DNA from: SIG480 sp045636865
GTDB lineage: Bacteria; Bacillota; Clostridia; Oscillospirales; JAAYXM01
Assembly: GCA_045636865.1 (NCBI GenBank)
Contig: JAZTYJ010000010.1
Coordinates: forward strand, 1-19,560
Direction of reading: 5' to 3'
DNA length: 19,560 nucleotides
Shown here: positions 17,527 to 19,560 of the stretch, piece by piece
Position numbering within the stretch: position 1 is the first letter of the stretch
Layout of the letters: the number at the start of each line of letters is the position of its first letter
Notes under the pieces: generated by a model
What the model saw: the letters and a program-made list of their open reading frames with translations, nothing else
Database searches by the model: none
Told to the model about the DNA's origin: nothing
Program-made: the position numbers and the translations under genes

Positions 17527-18105
17527 ATGGCAGATTCAAAAGTTTTGGTTGAGACCTCCTCACGCCACGTTCATGTTACAAAAGAACACCTCGAAATCCT
17601 CTTCGGCAAGGGTGCTGTTCTTCACAATAAGCGCGAGCTTTCTCAGCCCGGTCAGTATCTCACAGAAGAAAAGGTTACTCTCGTAGGTCCGAAGCGTTCT
17701 ATCGCTAACGTTTCTATCCTCGGTCCGGAAAGACCTGCTACACAGGTTGAAGTTTCTCTCACAGATGCACGTACTCTCGGCGTTTCTGCTCCGATCCGTG
17801 AAAGCGGCGACGTTGCAGGAAGCGCAGGCTGCAAGCTCGTAGGTCCTGCAGGTGAAGTTGACCTCACAGAAGGCGTTATCGCTGCAAAGCGTCACATCCA
17901 CCTCACTCCGAAGGAAGCAGCAGAGTTCAATGTTGCTGACAAGGAAATCGTTTCAGTAAAGATCGACAGCGAGCGTTCACTCACATTTGACGAAGTTGTT
18001 GTCCGCGTAAGCGAGAAGTTTGCTCCCGCTATGCACGTTGATACAGACGAGTCAAACGCTGCTGCCCTTTCAGGCGAAGTTTACGGCATAATCATCAAGA
18101 AGTAA
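17527..18105 (+). CDS. pduL: Phosphate propanoyl/acetyltransferase, PduL type
   Basis: PduL-type enzymes exchange CoA and phosphate on acyl groups (acetyl-CoA or propanoyl-CoA to the acyl phosphate), without sequence relation to Pta. The 192-residue protein shows the two-domain pattern with paired histidines: VETSSRHVHVT (H14, H16) and AAKRHIHLTPKEA (H123, H125), with AMHVDTDESNAA (H170) near the end, as in the zinc site of this family. There is no N-terminal extension before the first domain, so no microcompartment-targeting peptide, and no shell genes are near. That suggests a housekeeping acetate-forming role with PFOR just downstream. The ATG at 17527 has AAAGGA 11 nt upstream. A GTG at 17518 is in frame but too close to that site. 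Confidence 0.93.
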   Translation: MADSKVLVETSSRHVHVTKEHLEILFGKGAVLHNKRELSQPGQYLTEEKVTLVGPKRSIANVSILGPERPATQVEVSLTDARTLGVSAPIRESGDVAGSAGCKLVGPAGEVDLTEGVIAAKRHIHLTPKEAAEFNVADKEIVSVKIDSERSLTFDEVVVRVSEKFAPAMHVDTDESNAAALSGEVYGIIIKK

Positions 18106-18107
18106 TT

Positions 18108-18668
18108 ATGCTCTACGATCTGGTTCTTAGAAACCGTTCTTACAGACGTTTTGACGAATCCTTTGAGATTTCACGAGATACGCTCGTTTCTCTCTGCGAA
18201 TATGCAAGAGTTTCTCCGAGTGCCGCAAACCGCCAGTCGCTCCGTTTTCTTCTTATAGATTCAAAAGACGGTTGCGAAAAGGTTTTCTCCAATATCGCGT
18301 GGGCGGGATATCTCAAAAACGGAGCACCCGATATGGGTGAACGCCCGACCTCTTACATAATAATCTTAAACGACAGCTCCATATGGAACGGACATCCCTT
18401 TGATGTCGGCATCGCCGCACAGTCAATCCTTCTCGCAGCTTCGGAGAAGGGGCTCGGCGGATGTATGTTCGCAAGCTTCAAAAATGAGCCGCTTCGACAG
18501 TGCTTTGACATTGGCGAGAATCTCGAAATAAAGCTTGTTGTTGCCATCGGAAAGCCTGTTGAAGAAGTTGTTATCGACGAAGTCAAGGACGGCGACATCA
18601 AATACTGGCGCGACGAGAACCGTGTTCACCACGTTCCAAAGCGTCCGATTTCAGAGATTATCCTTTAA
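18108..18668 (+). CDS. Nitroreductase-family flavoprotein
   Basis: This 186-residue protein belongs to the FMN-dependent nitroreductase fold. Seen: the N-terminal RNRSYRRF (8-15) phosphate-contacting arginines, SPSAANRQSLRF (36-47), the central helix region FDVGIAAQSILLAASEKGLGGCMFASF (98-124), and the late VAIGKPVEE strand (145-153). Natural substrates cannot be read from the sequence; members reduce quinones, nitro compounds or flavins with NAD(P)H. The ATG is only two bases after the pduL stop, and the only ribosome-binding site is a weak AAGAAG in the end of pduL, so translational coupling to pduL is likely. No terminator is seen between it and the PFOR promoter. Confidence 0.9.
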   Translation: MLYDLVLRNRSYRRFDESFEISRDTLVSLCEYARVSPSAANRQSLRFLLIDSKDGCEKVFSNIAWAGYLKNGAPDMGERPTSYIIILNDSSIWNGHPFDVGIAAQSILLAASEKGLGGCMFASFKNEPLRQCFDIGENLEIKLVVAIGKPVEEVVIDEVKDGDIKYWRDENRVHHVPKRPISEIIL

Positions 18669-18695
18669 TCTCGAATTTTAAACCATTGTTTATTT

Positions 18696-18724
18696 TTGTC
18701 ATCCAAGTGATAAAATAATATACT
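18696..18724 (+). promoter_or_regulatory. Sigma-A promoter for pyruvate:ferredoxin oxidoreductase
   Basis: TTGTCA (18696-18701), a 17-bp spacer and TATACT (18719-18724), with a leader of about 23 nt before the PFOR ATG. No complete Rex-like site was found here; only a TTGTTTA half-like element at 18687. Confidence 0.65.
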
Positions 18725-18753
18725 ATCTATTAAACCAAGGAGGAAATACAACT

Positions 18754-19560
18754 ATGGCAAGAAGAAAAGTTTCCATGGACGGTAATACCGCTGCTGCTCA
18801 CGTAAGCTATGCCTTTACTGAAGTTGCTGCGATTTACCCGATCACACCGTCAAGCCCGATGGCTGAAGTTACAGACACATGGTCTGCAACAGACAAAAAC
18901 ATTTTCGGTGAACCCGCAAGAAACATCTTCGGCGATCGCGTCAAGATGGTAGAGATGCAGTCTGAAGGCGGCGCTGCAGGTGCTGTTCCCGGCCCACTCG
19001 CTGCAGGTGCTCTTACAACAACTTACACAGCATCACAGGGTCTTCTCCTTATGATCCCGAATATGTACAAGATCGCAGGTGAGCTTCTCCCGAGCGTTAT
19101 CCACGTTTCTGCTCGTTGCGTAGCTTCACACGCTCTCAACATCTTCGGCGACCACTCTGACGTTTATGCTTGCCGTCAGACAGGTTACGCTATGATGGCT
19201 GAAACAAACCAGCAGGAAATCATGGACCTCGGCGCAGTTGCTCACCTTGCAACAATCAAGGGCCGCGTTCCGTTCCTCAACTTCTTTGACGGTTTCAGAA
19301 CTTCCCACGAAATCCAGAAGATTGAAGCTTGGGATTACGAAGACCTCAAGGAAATGGTAGATATGGATGCTGTAAAGGCATTCCGTGCTCGTGCTATCAA
19401 CCCTGAACATCCGGTGCTGCGCGGTTCTGCTGAAAACGGTGATATCTTCTTCCAGCACAGAGAAGCATGTAACGAATACTACGATGCTCTTCCGGCTATC
19501 GTTGAAGAATATATGGACAAGGTCAACGCAAAGATCGGCACAAACTACAAGCTCTTCAAC
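18754..19560 (+). CDS. nifJ: Pyruvate:ferredoxin (flavodoxin) oxidoreductase, N-terminal 269 residues (cut by window edge)
   Basis: PFOR oxidises pyruvate with CoA to acetyl-CoA and CO2, passing electrons to ferredoxin; it is the central anaerobic pyruvate enzyme. Only domain I and the start of domain II are present; the full enzyme has about 1170 residues. Key residues by comparison with Desulfovibrio PFOR: T31 in AIYPITPSSPMAE, E71 in VEMQSEGGAAGA, and R121 in HVSARCVASHALNIFGDHSDV. LNFFDGFRTSHEIQKIE (175-191) is also conserved. The loop after E71 reads AVPGPLAAGALTTT where Desulfovibrio africanus has AVHGALAAGALTTT. AGGAGG lies 8 nt before the ATG at 18754. Together with PduL it forms the route to acetyl phosphate. 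Confidence 0.97.
   Translation, partial: MARRKVSMDGNTAAAHVSYAFTEVAAIYPITPSSPMAEVTDTWSATDKNIFGEPARNIFGDRVKMVEMQSEGGAAGAVPGPLAAGALTTTYTASQGLLLMIPNMYKIAGELLPSVIHVSARCVASHALNIFGDHSDVYACRQTGYAMMAETNQQEIMDLGAVAHLATIKGRVPFLNFFDGFRTSHEIQKIEAWDYEDLKEMVDMDAVKAFRARAINPEHPVLRGSAENGDIFFQHREACNEYYDALPAIVEEYMDKVNAKIGTNYKLFN

Overview
The window looks like chromosome from a low-to-mid GC, anaerobic, endospore-lineage member of the Clostridia (Oscillospiraceae/Ruminococcaceae-like). The grounds are the SpoIIID regulator, pyruvate:ferredoxin oxidoreductase plus a PduL-type phosphotransacylase, strong AGGAGG ribosome-binding sites, several GTG starts, and sigma-A promoters close to TTGACA-17-TATAAT. No species can be named from the sequence alone. 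I saw no tRNA, rRNA, CRISPR array, insertion sequence or prophage gene.

Region 1 (1-10550, all minus strand) is the transcription/translation block, read right to left: rpoB, rpoC, an L7Ae-like protein (ybxF type), rpsL, rpsG and fusA, which runs off the left edge. rpoBC has its own promoter (10518-10547) and a leader of about 220 nt holding a possible small ORF and competing hairpins. A second good promoter (2993-3021) lies between rpoC and ybxF, so the ribosomal half can be transcribed on its own. The ybxF-rpsL and rpsL-rpsG spacers are strongly structured.

Region 2 (10550-13254) holds queT on the minus strand with its own promoter and terminator. The ribosomal/replication operon rpsF-ssb-rpsR follows on the plus strand behind a structured leader that resembles the S6:S18 autoregulatory element. 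After that comes an unrecognised three-segment membrane protein gene, bracketed by two nearly identical terminators.

Region 3 (13255-17269, minus strand) reads right to left: a large membrane-bound nucleotide-sugar dehydratase of the CapD/FlaA1/PglF type, spoIIID, a C_GCAxxG_C_C family protein, and proA. The dehydratase terminator is built from the spoIIID Shine-Dalgarno sequence. The C_GCAxxG_C_C gene and proA are tightly coupled.

Region 4 (17270-19560) is a divergent control region of 257 bp with two Rex-like operators and an 11-bp inverted-repeat pair. Downstream are pduL and a nitroreductase-family gene on the plus strand, then pyruvate:ferredoxin oxidoreductase behind its own promoter, cut by the right edge. 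PFOR and PduL together give the fermentative route pyruvate to acetyl-CoA to acetyl phosphate, so redox (Rex) control of this locus would make sense.

Most genes are ordinary housekeeping. The best candidates for something undescribed are regulatory: the rpoBC leader, the twin Rex-like sites, and the terminator/Shine-Dalgarno overlap at spoIIID.
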